From positions 28,803 through 92,802 of the forward strand of contig JAEYRK010000098.1 in assembly GCA_023435645.1 (NCBI GenBank): 64,000 bases of DNA, written 5' to 3'. Below the pieces are notes generated by a model, which saw only the letters and a program-made list of their open reading frames with translations, made no database searches and had not been told where the DNA came from. Source of the stretch: Bacillota bacterium (GTDB lineage Bacteria > Bacillota > Clostridia > Lachnospirales > Lachnospiraceae). The position numbers and the translations under genes were made by a program. Each line of letters opens with the position of its first letter. The stretch's first letter is position 1. Shown here one piece after another: positions 8,388 through 16,502 of the stretch.

Positions 8388-9749
8388 ATGAAGGTAATTG
8401 TAATCGGATGTACTCATGCTGGTACTTCTGCAGTAAAAACAATACTAAGGGAGTACCCGGGGAGTGAAGTAACAGTTTTCGAACGTAATGATAATATATC
8501 CTTCCTATCCTGCGGAATTGCATTATATGTAGGGGGTGTGGTAAAGGATGCTGCCGGTCTATTCTATTCAAATCCGGATGAGCTGTCCAAGCTGGGAGCA
8601 AAGATAAAAATCCGTCATAATGTTAAGCATATAGATACAGAAGCAAAAAAGGTTCTGGCAGAGGATTTGAACACCGGAAGAGAATTTGAAGAGGAATATG
8701 ATAAGCTGGTGATCACGACAGGCTCCTGGCCTGTTATTCCGCCGATTCCAGGCATTGAAAGCAAGAATATTCTTCTCTGTAAGAATTATGAGCAGGCAAA
8801 TGTAATTATCAACAAGGCAAAGGAAGTTCATAAGGTTATTATCGTAGGTGGCGGCTATATCGGAATTGAGCTTGTAGAAGCCTTCCAGAAATCCGGTAAG
8901 GAGGTTACCCTGATTGATGGTCTGGACCGGATTCTGAATAAGTACCTGGATAAGGAGTTCACGGATGTTCTGGAAGGAGATCTACAGGAGAGAGGTGTCA
9001 AGCTGGCACTGAACCAGCCGGTAAAGAGCTTTACGGCAGGCCCTGACGGAGCGGTAACCGGTGTGATAACCTCTGAAGGTGAATATGCAGCTGATATGAT
9101 TATCCTTTGCGTTGGCTTCCGCCCGAATAACGATTTACTGAAGGGTAAGGTGGATATGCTGCCAAACGGGGCAATCCTCGTGGATGATTATATGAGAACC
9201 AGTAACCCTGATATCTATTCGGCAGGAGACAGCTGTGCTGTTCATTATAATCCGAACAGAAACTATGCCTATATCCCGTTAGCAACGAATGCTGTCCGCA
9301 TGGGTTCCTTAGTGGGAATGAACATCATGGAACCAAGAGTGAAGTATCGCGGTACACAATCCACCTCAGGACTCCATTTGTTCGGTTATAACATAGGGTC
9401 GACCGGTGTAACTGTGAGCAGTGCTCCCCAGCTGGGCTTGAATGTCCGTTCCGTTATTGTAAAGGATAATTACAGACCGGAATTCATGCCAACCACCGAG
9501 GAGGTTCTGATGCAGTTGGTATATGAGGTTGGAACCAACAGAATTGTCGGAGGACAGGTCATGTCAAAATATGATGTTACCCAGTCTGCGAATACCTTAT
9601 CCTTGGCTATCCAGAACAATATGACGATAGAGGATCTGGCCTATGTAGATTTCTTCTTCCAGCCGCATTTTGACCGTCCATGGAATTATCTGAATATCCT
9701 GGCCCATGCTGCACTGGAGCAGGAGAGAAGGCTTGGGGACGAAGCATAA
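8388..9749 (+). CDS. nox: FAD-dependent NADH oxidase/CoA-disulfide reductase family protein
   Basis: Predicted flavoprotein of 453 residues in the single-cysteine pyridine-nucleotide disulfide oxidoreductase family, which includes H2O-forming NADH oxidase, NADH peroxidase and CoA-disulfide reductase. The N-terminal FAD motif begins VIVIGCTHAGTSA. The redox Cys42 lies in SFLSCGIALYVGG, the NOX/NPX signature. The NAD motif is VIIVGGGYIGIELVE, and the dimerisation domain lies from about 330 on. NOX-type enzymes detoxify oxygen and regenerate NAD+ in anaerobes. A strong AGGAGG lies eight bases before the ATG. CoA-disulfide reductase activity remains possible. Confidence 0.88.
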   Translation: MKVIVIGCTHAGTSAVKTILREYPGSEVTVFERNDNISFLSCGIALYVGGVVKDAAGLFYSNPDELSKLGAKIKIRHNVKHIDTEAKKVLAEDLNTGREFEEEYDKLVITTGSWPVIPPIPGIESKNILLCKNYEQANVIINKAKEVHKVIIVGGGYIGIELVEAFQKSGKEVTLIDGLDRILNKYLDKEFTDVLEGDLQERGVKLALNQPVKSFTAGPDGAVTGVITSEGEYAADMIILCVGFRPNNDLLKGKVDMLPNGAILVDDYMRTSNPDIYSAGDSCAVHYNPNRNYAYIPLATNAVRMGSLVGMNIMEPRVKYRGTQSTSGLHLFGYNIGSTGVTVSSAPQLGLNVRSVIVKDNYRPEFMPTTEEVLMQLVYEVGTNRIVGGQVMSKYDVTQSANTLSLAIQNNMTIEDLAYVDFFFQPHFDRPWNYLNILAHAALEQERRLGDEA

Positions 9750-9817
9750 TCCGTTATGAAGGTAATATCCAAATGACCTACTGAGCAATCAAAAATTTTT
9801 TAAAAAGAGGTATTTAT

Positions 9818-10078
9818 ATGGAATGTAGACCTGGATGTGCCGCCTGCTGTATTGCACCGTCGATCTCTTCCCCGATTCCGGGTATGCCGGAGGGTAAGCC
9901 GGCGGGAGTAAGCTGCATACAGCTGACTGAGGATTATCTATGTAAGCTGTTCAATAGGCCTGACAGACCAAGGGTTTGTAGCAGCCTAAGTCCATCCCCG
10001 GAGATGTGCGGGAGCACTGTTCAGGATGCAATCCGCTATCTAGAGGAATTAGAGAAAGCAACCATGCATAGTGCATAG
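9818..10078 (+). CDS. YkgJ-family cysteine-cluster protein
   Basis: An 86-residue protein of the YkgJ/UPF0153 cysteine-cluster family, whose members carry Cys residues thought to bind zinc or an iron-sulfur cluster. Visible Cys are CRPGCAACC near the N-terminus, then C-I-Q-L, YLCKLF, RVCSSL and MCG. The family's biochemical role is not well established. It lies 68 bases downstream of the NADH oxidase gene with its own AAAGAGG site, so it may be cotranscribed; a strong terminator follows. Confidence 0.82.
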   Translation: MECRPGCAACCIAPSISSPIPGMPEGKPAGVSCIQLTEDYLCKLFNRPDRPRVCSSLSPSPEMCGSTVQDAIRYLEELEKATMHSA

Positions 10079-10113
10079 AATGATATATGGATTGCTAAGC
10101 ATAATGTAATTAG

Positions 10114-10150
10114 AAAGAACGCTGAGGAGATTAAGGCAGCGTTCTTTTTT
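10114..10150 (+). terminator. Rho-independent terminator after the YkgJ-like gene
   Basis: Perfect 11-bp arms AAAGAACGCTG and CAGCGTTCTTT are followed by T-residues to 10150. It separates the NADH oxidase unit from the ArsR unit. Confidence 0.92.
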
Positions 10151-10209
10151 ATCCCAATCCGGTTTTATTCGGATCATGCGTATACTTCGTGACTAAGTTA
10201 CATAGGAAT

Positions 10210-10239
10210 TTGACATCTATATTACAATAACGTAATATA
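10210..10239 (+). promoter_or_regulatory. arsR-family promoter overlapped by a perfect inverted repeat
   Basis: A -35 box TTGACA (10210-10215) and a -10 box TAATAT (10233-10238) are separated by exactly 17 bases. A perfect inverted repeat, TATATTAC (10218-10225) and GTAATATA (10232-10239) with a 6-base spacer, fills the spacer and covers the -10. This is the expected position for an autoregulatory ArsR-family operator. A further direct repeat TTACATAAAT occurs twice closer to the gene. Confidence 0.7.
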
Positions 10240-10321
10240 CGAATATAGTAATAACATACTTAACGAATTACATAAATACACCTATTACATAAATGGTATA
10301 AGAGCATAAGGGGGATGAACA

Positions 10322-10627
10322 ATGGAGAGAACAATTAAGGAATATGAATCAAAGGCTGAGCTTCTGAAGGTTCTGGCACATCCAATCAGACTGTGTATCG
10401 TGAAGGGCTTGCTGGATAACAAAGAGTGCAATGTTACCTACATGCAGAATTGCCTGAATTCTCCTCAATCCACCATATCCCAGCATATACAAAAGCTCAG
10501 GGCAGCCGGTGTGATCGAGGGAAGAAGAGAAGGACTGGAGATTTATTATAGGGTATGCAATGATAAAGCGACGAAACTGATTGAGTTACTTTTTGATATC
10601 GAATCATACGCAAAGGAAGTAAGCTGA
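10322..10627 (+). CDS. ArsR-family winged-helix regulator, probable thiol or sulfide sensor
   Basis: A 101-residue ArsR/SmtB-type repressor. The helix-turn-helix is around residues 37-60 (recognition helix SPQSTISQHIQKLRAAG) and the wing is near 64-78. Four Cys (25, 36, 44, 79) are present and there is no classical CVC metal motif. Cys25 in the alpha-2 region and Cys79 after the wing sit roughly where sulfide-sensing relatives (BigR/SqrR) carry their reactive pair; this is inference, not an alignment. GGGGG precedes the ATG. The next gene, 119 bases on, encodes a sulfur-transfer fusion, which supports a reactive-sulfur role. Confidence 0.85.
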   Translation: MERTIKEYESKAELLKVLAHPIRLCIVKGLLDNKECNVTYMQNCLNSPQSTISQHIQKLRAAGVIEGRREGLEIYYRVCNDKATKLIELLFDIESYAKEVS

Positions 10628-10746
10628 AAGCTTTCACTTCAATGCTAAAGATGAATGGCAATAGGAATTGATGATACAGACGAAAATGGAATGAGAAAGA
10701 ATACAGATAGGTATAATATATGCGAGAATAGTATGGAGGTAGGAAT

Positions 10747-13245
10747 ATGAGCAAGAAGGTATTAATCATTGGCGGAGTAGCAGGCGGTGCCTCCGCTGCA
10801 GCAAGATTGAGAAGATTGGATGAGAAGGCAGAGATTATCATGTTCGAAAGGGATGAGTATATCTCCTTCGCGAATTGCGGACTGCCCTATTATATCGGTG
10901 AAACCATTAAGGATAGGAACAAGCTTCTGGTCCAGACACCGGAGGCTATGAAGGCAAGATTTAACATTGATGTCAGAAACAACAGTGAGGTCATCAAGGT
11001 AGATACCGGCAATAAAAAGGTTACGGTCAACAGCAAGCAGAAGGGTGTCTATGAAGAAACCTATGATCAATTGATTCTTTCTCCCGGTGCAAAGGCACTG
11101 AGACCGAATATACCGGGTATAAACAATGAGCGAATCTTCACCTTAAGGAATATACCGGATACGGATTCCGTCAAGTCCTATGTGGATAAGAAGGGAGTGG
11201 ACAGCGCCGTTGTAATCGGCGGAGGCTATGTTGGTGTTGAAATGGCTGAGAATCTCAAGGAGAGAGGTCTGGAGGTCACCTTGGTTGAGGCCGCACCTCA
11301 TATCCTGGCTCCCTTTGATTCTGATATGGTGGTATTGGCGGAGAAGGAATTAGTGCAGAGCGGCATCAGCCTAATACTAAACGATGGAGTCAAAGCCTTC
11401 ACGGAGGTCGGAAACAGGGTAGAAATCACCTTAAACAGCGATACTAAGCTGACAGCTGATATGGTCATTCTTGCCATCGGTGTAACTCCTGATACTGCTT
11501 TCCTAAAGGACAGTGGAATTGAATTCGGACCAAGAGGACATATTCTGGTTAACGAAAGGATGGAAACCAGTGTTGCCGATGTCTATGCAGTTGGTGATGC
11601 AGTTGAGGTGGTTGATTATATTACAAAATCTAAGACTGCCATACCCTTGGCGGGACCGGCAAACAAACAGGGTAGAATAGCAGCGGATAATGTGGCAGGA
11701 ATAAAATCCTCCTTTAAAGGGTCCCAGGGAACCTCAATCATCAAGATTTTCGGTTTGACTGCAGCAGGCACCGGGGCCAATGAGAGAACTCTGCAGAGAT
11801 TAAATATTCCTTATAAGACGATTATGATTCATCCCGTATCCCATGCCTCCTATTATCCGGGAGCAGTTCCGATGACACTGAAGCTGATCTTTAATAAAGA
11901 GGGTAAGGTACTTGGAGCACAGGGAATCGGTTATGACGGAGTGGATAAGAGAATTGATGTACTGGCAACCGTGATCAGACTGGGTGGTACGGTTGAGGAT
12001 CTGACGGAATTGGAGTTGTCCTATGCTCCTCCATTCTCCTCTGCGAAGGATCCCGTGAATATGGCCGGCTTTGTTGCTCAGAATGTCCTTACCGGAAGAT
12101 CAAAGACGATGACCTGGGATGAGGTGGCTAAGCTGAGGCAGGAGGATTATATCCTTGTGGATGTTCGCACAGAGGAGGAGTATGATAACGGCCATGTAGA
12201 GGGGGCAGTAAATATACCGGTGGATTCCTTGAGAGAGAGGATGTCTGAGCTGGATCCGGGAAAGAAGATCGTGGGATACTGTCAGGTAGGTCTCAGAGGT
12301 CATGTAGCAGAAAGCATTTTGAGTCAGAATGGCTATGAGGTCATCAATGTAACCGGAGGCTATAAAGCCTATGCAGCCCAGCAGTTTGATCCTAAGCAGG
12401 GCAACAGTTCCGGGTCAAAGCAGAATAAGCAAAGCAATGGGGAAGGTAAGCGTATCGTGGTTGATGCCGATACTCAGGTGGTGAAGGAGGAAGGTAGCAG
12501 GACTGACAGCTATGATATGACGCTGGATGCCTGCGGACTCTGCTGTCCCGGACCACTGATGCAGGTGAAGGCTTCCATCAATGAGCTGGAGGAGGGGCAG
12601 ATTCTTAAGGTGACAGCTTCGGATCCTGGCTTCTATGAGGATATTAAGGCCTGGTGCAAAAGAACAAATCATGAGCTGGTGAAGCTACAAAAATCCGGGG
12701 GCAATATTGTTGCCTTCATAAAAAAAAACACTCTAATTCCGCAGATTAATCAAGATGAATTCATCTTTGAAGCAAAGGATAACAAGACACTTGTGGTATT
12801 CAGCGGTGATTTGGATCGTGCCATCGCCTCCTTCATTATTGCCAATGGAGCTGCCTCCATGGGCAGAAGGGTTACAATGTTCTTCACCTTCTGGGGACTA
12901 AATATTCTCCGTAAGCCGGAAAAGGTAAAGGTAAATAAGGGCTTCATGGATAAAATGTTTGGAATGATGATGCCCAGAGGCAGCAGGAAGCTAAAGCTCT
13001 CCAACATGAATATGCTGGGGCTGGGAGGTAAGCTGATCCGTAAGGTAATGAAGGATAAGAATATCTCTTCACTGGAGGAGCTGATCCAGTCGGCTATTTC
13101 AAACGGAATCGAAATCGTTGCCTGCCAGATGTCTATGGATGTCATGGGTATCAAGAAGGAGGAGCTGATCGACGGAGTAAAAATTGGAGGAGTAGGCTAT
13201 TATCTGGGAGAAGCAGAGGAGGCTAATGTTAATCTTTTTGTTTAA
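10747..13245 (+). CDS. Four-domain sulfur relay fusion: CoA-disulfide reductase, rhodanese, TusA and DsrE-like
   Basis: An 832-residue fusion. Residues 1-445 are a CoA-disulfide-reductase-type flavoprotein with FAD motif VLIIGGVAGGASAAARLRR and redox Cys44 in FANCGLPYY. About 455-550 is a rhodanese domain with Cys512 in GYCQVGLRG. A charged linker rich in Ser, Asn and Lys follows. About 585-660 is a TusA/SirA domain with CCPGP at 599-603. About 675-832 is a DsrE/DsrF-like domain (LVVFSGDLDRAIASF). Such CoADR-Rhd proteins reduce CoA and glutathione persulfides or polysulfides; the added TusA and DsrE domains imply sulfane-sulfur handling in one chain. GGAGG precedes the ATG, and the gene is probably controlled by the adjacent ArsR protein. 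Confidence 0.92.
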   Translation: MSKKVLIIGGVAGGASAAARLRRLDEKAEIIMFERDEYISFANCGLPYYIGETIKDRNKLLVQTPEAMKARFNIDVRNNSEVIKVDTGNKKVTVNSKQKGVYEETYDQLILSPGAKALRPNIPGINNERIFTLRNIPDTDSVKSYVDKKGVDSAVVIGGGYVGVEMAENLKERGLEVTLVEAAPHILAPFDSDMVVLAEKELVQSGISLILNDGVKAFTEVGNRVEITLNSDTKLTADMVILAIGVTPDTAFLKDSGIEFGPRGHILVNERMETSVADVYAVGDAVEVVDYITKSKTAIPLAGPANKQGRIAADNVAGIKSSFKGSQGTSIIKIFGLTAAGTGANERTLQRLNIPYKTIMIHPVSHASYYPGAVPMTLKLIFNKEGKVLGAQGIGYDGVDKRIDVLATVIRLGGTVEDLTELELSYAPPFSSAKDPVNMAGFVAQNVLTGRSKTMTWDEVAKLRQEDYILVDVRTEEEYDNGHVEGAVNIPVDSLRERMSELDPGKKIVGYCQVGLRGHVAESILSQNGYEVINVTGGYKAYAAQQFDPKQGNSSGSKQNKQSNGEGKRIVVDADTQVVKEEGSRTDSYDMTLDACGLCCPGPLMQVKASINELEEGQILKVTASDPGFYEDIKAWCKRTNHELVKLQKSGGNIVAFIKKNTLIPQINQDEFIFEAKDNKTLVVFSGDLDRAIASFIIANGAASMGRRVTMFFTFWGLNILRKPEKVKVNKGFMDKMFGMMMPRGSRKLKLSNMNMLGLGGKLIRKVMKDKNISSLEELIQSAISNGIEIVACQMSMDVMGIKKEELIDGVKIGGVGYYLGEAEEANVNLFV

Positions 13246-13344
13246 TATAGAAATTCAATGATGTCAAGCTGTTTCATTCAATGATATCAAATAGATCGTT
13301 ATAATCGAGCATAGCAATATGCTTTCTATATGTAAAGAAGAAAC

Positions 13345-13397
13345 CGGACCTGAAGGGTAAGTGGATATCCTGCTTACAATTTTTGGTCCGATTTTTT
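13345..13397 (+). terminator. Terminator after the sulfur-relay fusion gene
   Basis: Arms CGGACC and GGTCCG enclose an inner GTAAG/CTTAC hairpin and are followed by TTTTTT (13392-13397). A second hairpin, CTGATAGCAAC/GTTATCAG, follows directly at 13398-13418. Confidence 0.78.
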
Positions 13398-13459
13398 CTG
13401 ATAGCAACTTGTTATCAGAAAGGTAATCTAGTATACTATAGAATAGCAGAACATGAAAT

Positions 13460-13605
13460 AAATGTAATGTGATCAAGGATAACATGGAGTAATAGTACAG
13501 TTAACAAATGCAAGGATCAAATGCAAAGTGATGAAGGATATTAGAGCAATAGAACAGGTAATCAAATGCAAAGTGATCAAGGATATGAGTGAGTAGTAGG
13601 ACAGG
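13460..13605. repeat. Degenerate tandem repeat, about 45 bp, three copies
   Basis: Three imperfect copies begin at 13460, 13519 and 13564, each opening with AAATG(C/T)AA(A/T)GTGAT followed by (C/G)AAGGATA. Copies 2 and 3 are 45 bases apart. Between copies 1 and 2 a 13-base partial duplication (AAATGCAAGGATC) is inserted. The array ends just before the ribosome site of the coiled-coil gene. Confidence 0.8.
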
Positions 13606-13624
13606 AAAAATATGGAGGCAGAGA

Positions 13625-14761
13625 ATGGAGCGTCGGAACAGAAAAAAATTACTATATCTATGGATTGCAATCACCCTTACCCTGTCTCTAACTGTCCCCG
13701 AAAGAGTTACCGGTGAAGTAAAGCCGATTACAGAGGCCCAGGAGAAACTGAAGGGAATTACCGAGGAGGAGCAGAAAACCCTGGAGGAGCTTTTTCGATT
13801 GCAGCAGGAGATCGAGAGTATGGAACGGGAGGTCGACAGACTGACCGGAGAGATTAAGCTTATGGAGGATCGGATAACTGAGCTGGCTGAAGCAATTAGT
13901 AAGGAACAGAAGGAGTATGATGAACAGCTAGGCCTATTGGAGCAGGTTTTAGTAAGCTATCAGCGAGGTGGCCCTGCATCCTATCTGGAGCTTTTACTTC
14001 AGGCAGAGGATTTTTCAGAATTTCTCGATAATATTAACTTAATTAAGGATATCACCAAAAATATCAGTGAGCTACTGACTACTATTGATGCTTCTAAGAA
14101 GAGACTGGCAGAGCAGAAGGAGGGGCTGGAAGCAGAGAACCTTCTGTTGGAAGAGAAGCAGGAGGAGCTGAAGGAGCCCATCCGGGAGAAGAACCGTTTT
14201 GTTGCAGAACAGGAAGCCTATCTGAAGACCCTAAAGGAGGAGAAGAAAAAGTATGAGGAGCATTTGGCCAATTTAACCCTGATGTGGTCGGATCTGAAGG
14301 AGATCTTCTCCTCCATTGTCGGAGAATTCTCGCGGATCATCGGAGAAGGGTATTTTACCATGGATGACCTGAATCTAAGCTTTCACCTGTTTTTTGTCAG
14401 AGGCTCAGTCACTGACGAGACCTTTAACAGGATTTTAAAGGAGCACTCCACCCTTCCGGAAATAGTATTCAGCTTCCAGCCGGACAATATAAAGCTTATG
14501 ATTCCCGATAAGAGCCTGGTTCTGAACGGAAGATTTGAGGTGTCTGGCAAAAGTGCACTGCTCTATGTGGTTGAGAGCGGAAGCTTCTATGGAATACCCC
14601 TCGAACCGGCTTCCATCGATGAGCTCTTCAAGGAGGGTCCTCTACTAATTGATTTTGAAGCAGTGGCGGGAGAACTTGTATCGCTTGAGATTAATCTGGA
14701 TTCTGTTGAAGCAAAGGATGGATTCCTGGAATTTAGGATAAGGGCAGGATTTTCATTCTGA
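13625..14761 (+). CDS. Secreted coiled-coil protein, PcsB/EnvC-like partner of FtsEX without a recognisable hydrolase domain
   Basis: A 379-residue exported protein. A basic N-terminus and hydrophobic stretch (residues 1-30) form a signal peptide or anchor. Residues about 35-230 are charged heptad-rich helices predicted to form long antiparallel coiled coils, like the FtsEX-contacting half of PcsB and EnvC. Residues about 235-379 are a beta-rich domain with none of the usual CHAP, NlpC/P60 or M23 catalytic motifs. The ATG at 13625 has GGAGG seven bases upstream; a GTG at 13589 would add 12 residues. Immediate linkage to ftsE and ftsX suggests a role in septal or lateral wall remodelling, perhaps by activating a separate hydrolase. 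Confidence 0.82.
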   Translation: MERRNRKKLLYLWIAITLTLSLTVPERVTGEVKPITEAQEKLKGITEEEQKTLEELFRLQQEIESMEREVDRLTGEIKLMEDRITELAEAISKEQKEYDEQLGLLEQVLVSYQRGGPASYLELLLQAEDFSEFLDNINLIKDITKNISELLTTIDASKKRLAEQKEGLEAENLLLEEKQEELKEPIREKNRFVAEQEAYLKTLKEEKKKYEEHLANLTLMWSDLKEIFSSIVGEFSRIIGEGYFTMDDLNLSFHLFFVRGSVTDETFNRILKEHSTLPEIVFSFQPDNIKLMIPDKSLVLNGRFEVSGKSALLYVVESGSFYGIPLEPASIDELFKEGPLLIDFEAVAGELVSLEINLDSVEAKDGFLEFRIRAGFSF

Positions 14762-14814
14762 AGCCTCATGGTTATGGAATAACGGATATCATTTTTGGTA
14801 GAATGGAGATTATT

Positions 14815-15483
14815 ATGATAAATGCTAGGGAGGTTTCCTTAAGATATCAGGATAAAACACTGGCCCTATCCGATGTGAACCTGGAGATAAGGCAGGGAGA
14901 ACTGGTCTATATCACGGGCCCCAGTGGCTCAGGCAAAACAAGTCTGTTGAAGCTATTCCTGGGAATGGAGTATGCGACATCCGGTACGTTGACGGTCCTG
15001 GGGCAGAGAATGAGGAAGAGAGAGAGCAGAAGAATCCGTAAGCTTAGAAGAAAAATTGGTCCGGTTTTTCAGGAGTTTAAGCTGATCGAGGGAAGGACAG
15101 CACTGGAGAATGTCATGACGGGGATGAGATTTCTTGGGGTCAGACCAAGAAGGATGAGGCTGGAAGCCTCTGCTGCCCTGGAGAAGGTTGGATTAGGACA
15201 TAAGAAATTCTCCCTGGTGGAGAAGCTCTCTTGGGGGGAGGCCCAGAGAGTAGCGATTGCAAGGGCAGTTGCCAGAAAACCCAAATTAATATTGGCTGAT
15301 GAGCCGACAGGCAATCTGGATCATGAGAATGCCTTACATATTTTAGAGCTCTTACGATCCTTTAAGGATACGGATACCACAGTTATCATTACGACCCATG
15401 CGACCCATCTGATTGAAGAGGAACAGAATGCCACCTTCCTTCATGTGGATGGAGGTAAAATCACCGTAGAACGGAGGGACTGA
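14815..15483 (+). CDS. ftsE: FtsE-type ABC ATPase
   Basis: Cytoplasmic ATPase of the FtsEX complex, which couples ATP hydrolysis to activation of extracellular peptidoglycan hydrolases during division. It has Walker A GPSGSGKT (35-42), the Q-loop at FQEFKLI, Walker B LILADEP, the D-loop and the switch His in TTHATHL. The signature is LSWGEAQR instead of the common LSGGEQQR, so its second position is atypical. I prefer the ATG at 14815 because GGAG lies six bases upstream; the ATG at 14803 lacks a site. At 222 residues it is of normal length. It lies between the coiled-coil gene and ftsX, three bases from the latter. Confidence 0.9.
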   Translation: MINAREVSLRYQDKTLALSDVNLEIRQGELVYITGPSGSGKTSLLKLFLGMEYATSGTLTVLGQRMRKRESRRIRKLRRKIGPVFQEFKLIEGRTALENVMTGMRFLGVRPRRMRLEASAALEKVGLGHKKFSLVEKLSWGEAQRVAIARAVARKPKLILADEPTGNLDHENALHILELLRSFKDTDTTVIITTHATHLIEEEQNATFLHVDGGKITVERRD

Positions 15484-15486
15484 CCG

Positions 15487-16380
15487 ATGAGAAGCGTTCT
15501 GTATAATCTAGGTTATTTTATCAGAGAGACCGGAAGGGTAATCCGAAGGAACCTGATTTCCAACCTGATCTCTATTTTGGGTACGGGCTTGATTTTATTC
15601 CTACTGGGTATGGTATTTGTCGGAGGAGCCATCGGGAACAGATTGGTAAACATGCTGTCTAAGGAAGCTCAGATCAATGCCTACTATTCCTCTGAACTGA
15701 CTGCAGACGGAGTGAAGCAGCTGAAGGATACGATCTTAAGCCTAGCGGGGGTTCGTGAGGTCCGACTGGTGGATCAGACGGAGGCACAGGAGAAGATGAA
15801 GGAGGTTCTTGGGGAAGAAGGAAGAATTCTTGAGCTCTTTGACCATAATCCCTTTGAGGCCTTCCTTGAGATTGGGATAGAGATTGAAGATTCGGAGGAG
15901 GTTTCGGATCAGATCTCCACCCTGGAGGGGATAGAGTATGTCAGAAATAATAAGGAGGTCCTTGGGCAGATCAAGGGGATCGCCAATGCTCTGACACTGC
16001 TTGGATATCTGGTCATGGTAGCCGTAGGGATTACCACTGTGATCATTTTATCCCATATGATTCGGCAGGGAATTTATAACAATAAGGAGCAGATCAATAC
16101 CCTGCGCCTATTGGGAGCCCCAAATGCCTTTATCGGCCTGCCCTATCTATGGGTCGGACTGTTCCTAACCCTGATGGGGGGAATTATTTCTGCGGGACTG
16201 ATCATCCTTCTGATTAACGGTACCTATGAGCAAATCAAAGGAATGATTCCCTTCCTGCCCCTGCCGCCAAAGCAGGAGCTTATGACGCGGATGGTTATTC
16301 TGCTCCCCAGTATCAGCCTGCTTCTGGGTTTCGTGGGAAGTCTGGTTGGATTATCCTCCATAAGGGATGGAGAGGGCTGA
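15487..16380 (+). CDS. ftsX: FtsX-type membrane protein of the FtsEX complex
   Basis: A 297-residue polytopic protein with an N-terminal cytoplasmic segment and four membrane helices near 22-46, 172-196, 220-245 and 268-290. A large extracytoplasmic loop (about 50-165) follows helix 1; in PcsB- and EnvC-type systems this loop binds the coiled-coil partner. FtsX motifs are visible: ISILGTGLILFLLG, SKEAQINAYY, and LLGAPNAFIGLPYL in the cytoplasmic coupling region. GGAGG lies before the ATG, which starts three bases after the ftsE stop, so the genes are tightly coupled. This is a type VII (MacB-like) ABC membrane subunit. Confidence 0.92.
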   Translation: MRSVLYNLGYFIRETGRVIRRNLISNLISILGTGLILFLLGMVFVGGAIGNRLVNMLSKEAQINAYYSSELTADGVKQLKDTILSLAGVREVRLVDQTEAQEKMKEVLGEEGRILELFDHNPFEAFLEIGIEIEDSEEVSDQISTLEGIEYVRNNKEVLGQIKGIANALTLLGYLVMVAVGITTVIILSHMIRQGIYNNKEQINTLRLLGAPNAFIGLPYLWVGLFLTLMGGIISAGLIILLINGTYEQIKGMIPFLPLPPKQELMTRMVILLPSISLLLGFVGSLVGLSSIRDGEG

Positions 16381-16502
16381 CAGAGGTATTTGTATTTTCA
16401 TATATATAATTCATTGTTATTGTTCATATTATGATATATATTTTGATTGAGTAATTCATAATGAAGAACAGCATGAATATCATTTTGAGACGGAGGCGTA
16501 AC

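Noticed and set aside
10762..11070. Open frames on the strand opposite to the large fusion gene
   Set aside because: They are antisense shadows of a clearly coding region; the same applies to many frames opposite or inside confident genes.
13460..13605. A CRISPR array at the 45-bp repeats
   Set aside because: Only three diverged units with no unique spacers and no cas genes; the repeats abut instead of alternating with spacers.
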